5,490 nucleotides of DNA from Solirubrobacterales bacterium. GTDB lineage: Bacteria > Actinomycetota > Thermoleophilia > Solirubrobacterales > Solirubrobacteraceae. The position numbers and the translations under genes were made by a program. Under the pieces are notes generated by a model that ran no database searches, had not been told where the DNA came from, and saw only the letters and a list, made by a program, of their open reading frames with translations. Every line of letters begins with the position of its first letter. Position 1 is the first letter of the stretch. Below are positions 4,558 through 5,490 of the stretch, one piece after another. Location: assembly GCA_015655225.1 (NCBI GenBank), contig JAATFK010000354.1, positions 1-5,490 on the forward strand, read 5' to 3'.

Positions 4558-5490
4558 ATGCTCATTCGTAAGCCGCCACAGGCCGCTGGCCTCTACCACC
4601 CTGAAAACGAGCACGACGCATGCGGCGTCGCGTTCGTGGCCAAGATCGACGGCGATGCCGACCACGGCGTCGTCAACCGCGCGCTCTTCGCGCTCGAGAA
4701 CCTCGAGCACCGCGGGGCGGCCGGGGCGGACCCGACGACCGGCGACGGGGCGGGCATCTTGCTGCAGCTCCCCGACGAGTTCTTCCGCGCGGAGGCGTCC
4801 GTCGTCCTCCCGCCGGCGGGACGCTACGGCGTCGGCGTCTTCTTCCTGCCGACCGACGACGCGGAGCACGACCGGCTCGTCGAGCTGATCGAGCGGACGG
4901 TCGCCGACGAGGGCCAGAGCGTCCTCGCCTGGCGCGACGTCCCGGTCGACGAGGCGCACGTCGGCCGCATCGCCGGCGAGGCCGCGCCGCGGATCCGCCA
5001 GCTCTTCATCGGGGCGAGCGAGGAGCTGCCCGACCAGCTCGCGTTCGAGCGGCGCCTCTACGTGATTCGGCGCCTGATCGAGAAGGCGGCGGGCGCGGCG
5101 CTCGCGATCCCGAGCTTCTCCTCGCGCACGGTCGTCTACAAGGGGATGCTGACCGCGCCGCAGATGTCGGGCTACTACCCCGACCTGAAGGACGAGCGGA
5201 TGACGACGCGGCTCGCGCTCGTCCACTCGCGCTTCTCGACCAACACCTTCCCCAGCTGGGAGCTGGCGCACCCGTACCGGCTGATAGCGCACAACGGCGA
5301 GATCAACACGCTGCGCGGGCACGTCAACTGGATACTCGCCCGCGAGTCGCAGCTGATGTCTGAGTACTTCGGCGACGACCTCGCGAGAGTGATGCCGGTC
5401 GTGCGCGAGGGCGGCTCGGACTCGGCTACGTTCGTCAACGTCCTCGAGCTGCTGGTGCTCGACGGCCGGCCGATCACCCACGCGGTGATG
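4558..5490 (+). CDS. gltB: glutamate synthase large subunit, N-terminal amidotransferase part (runs off right edge)
   Basis: GltB makes two glutamates from glutamine and 2-oxoglutarate, the second step of the GS-GOGAT ammonium assimilation path. The window holds 311 of roughly 1,500 residues, all in the class II glutamine amidotransferase domain. The first 21 residues are a propeptide (GLYHPENEHDA at 11-21) before Cys22, which becomes the N-terminal nucleophile after cleavage. It is followed by GVAFVAKIDG and HRGAAGADPTTGDGAGI. Further family blocks are HSRFSTNTFPSW with R225 and N229, AHNGEINTLRGHVNW with N246 and G247, and GGSDSATFVNVLELLV with D288. These contribute the glutamine-binding residues of class II amidotransferases. 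The start at ATG 4558 leaves the normal short propeptide, although no ribosome binding site is visible. The FMN/2-oxoglutarate synthase domain, the iron-sulfur cluster region and a probable gltD lie beyond the edge. Two rare ATA codons (5284 and 5332) sit in the most conserved part. The gene follows the glycosyltransferase after a 98-bp gap with its own promoter candidate, so it is probably transcribed separately. Confidence 0.96.
   Translation, partial: MLIRKPPQAAGLYHPENEHDACGVAFVAKIDGDADHGVVNRALFALENLEHRGAAGADPTTGDGAGILLQLPDEFFRAEASVVLPPAGRYGVGVFFLPTDDAEHDRLVELIERTVADEGQSVLAWRDVPVDEAHVGRIAGEAAPRIRQLFIGASEELPDQLAFERRLYVIRRLIEKAAGAALAIPSFSSRTVVYKGMLTAPQMSGYYPDLKDERMTTRLALVHSRFSTNTFPSWELAHPYRLIAHNGEINTLRGHVNWILARESQLMSEYFGDDLARVMPVVREGGSDSATFVNVLELLVLDGRPITHAVM

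Noticed and set aside
4461..4571. A 36-codon open frame in the gltB leader that overlaps the gltB start (possible leader peptide)
   Set aside because: It has no ribosome binding site, its codons do not fit the genome, and it begins upstream of the likely transcription start near 4518, so it would not be on the transcript.
4456..5481. Long antisense open frame (341 codons, minus strand) opposite gltB
   Set aside because: The opposite strand is unmistakable gltB. The antisense product is low-complexity, Arg/Val/Glu-rich, with no motif.

Overview
The window is GC-rich bacterial DNA (about 70% G+C by eye) whose genes use strongly GC-biased third codon positions, GTG as well as ATG starts, and mostly weak or absent Shine-Dalgarno sequences. 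A SigB/SigF-type alternative sigma factor, a bacterial Ku protein and a GltB-type glutamate synthase together point to an Actinomycetota chromosome. A deep branch such as the Solirubrobacterales (Thermoleophilia) is plausible, but that placement is inference from general character and not from a marker gene. I see no tRNA, rRNA, insertion sequence, CRISPR array or phage gene.

Layout from left to right. (1) 1-194, minus strand: the N-terminal part of a MerR-type DNA-binding regulator that runs off the left edge. (2) 195-312: a short divergent control region with an inverted repeat next to the MerR start and a strong ribosome binding site for the sigma gene. (3) 313-1077, plus: a complete group 3 sigma factor of the SigB/F/G family. 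(4) 1078-1143: a short gap with a SigB/SigF-like promoter (GGGTAT -10 element) placed almost on the next start codon. (5) 1144-2025, plus: complete Ku, whose Arg-rich tail is encoded by seven tandem hexanucleotides. (6) 2026-2190: an exact 19-bp tandem duplication that can form two hairpins, then a leader with another hairpin. (7) 2191-2970, plus: a phosphodiester glycosidase (NAGPA) domain protein. (8) 2971-3058: a possible terminator and an extended -10 promoter. (9) 3059-4459, plus: a GT4-type glycosyltransferase. (10) 4460-4557: a short leader with a similar extended -10 box. (11) 4558-5490, plus: the first 311 residues of the glutamate synthase large subunit, cut by the right edge. No gene-free stretch exceeds 300 bases.

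The genes are mostly separately promoted housekeeping and stress functions and do not form one operon. The most suggestive link is between the sigma factor and Ku. The sigma factor belongs to the class that recognises GTTT/GGGTAT promoters, and the gene directly after it, ku, carries such a motif. This suggests that end joining is switched on by a stress or development sigma factor encoded next door. The NAGPA protein and the glycosyltransferase are both carbohydrate-related neighbours, but nothing in the sequence ties them to one pathway. I found no convincing new multi-gene system. The items most worth checking are the sigma-Ku promoter link and the hexamer-encoded Ku tail.
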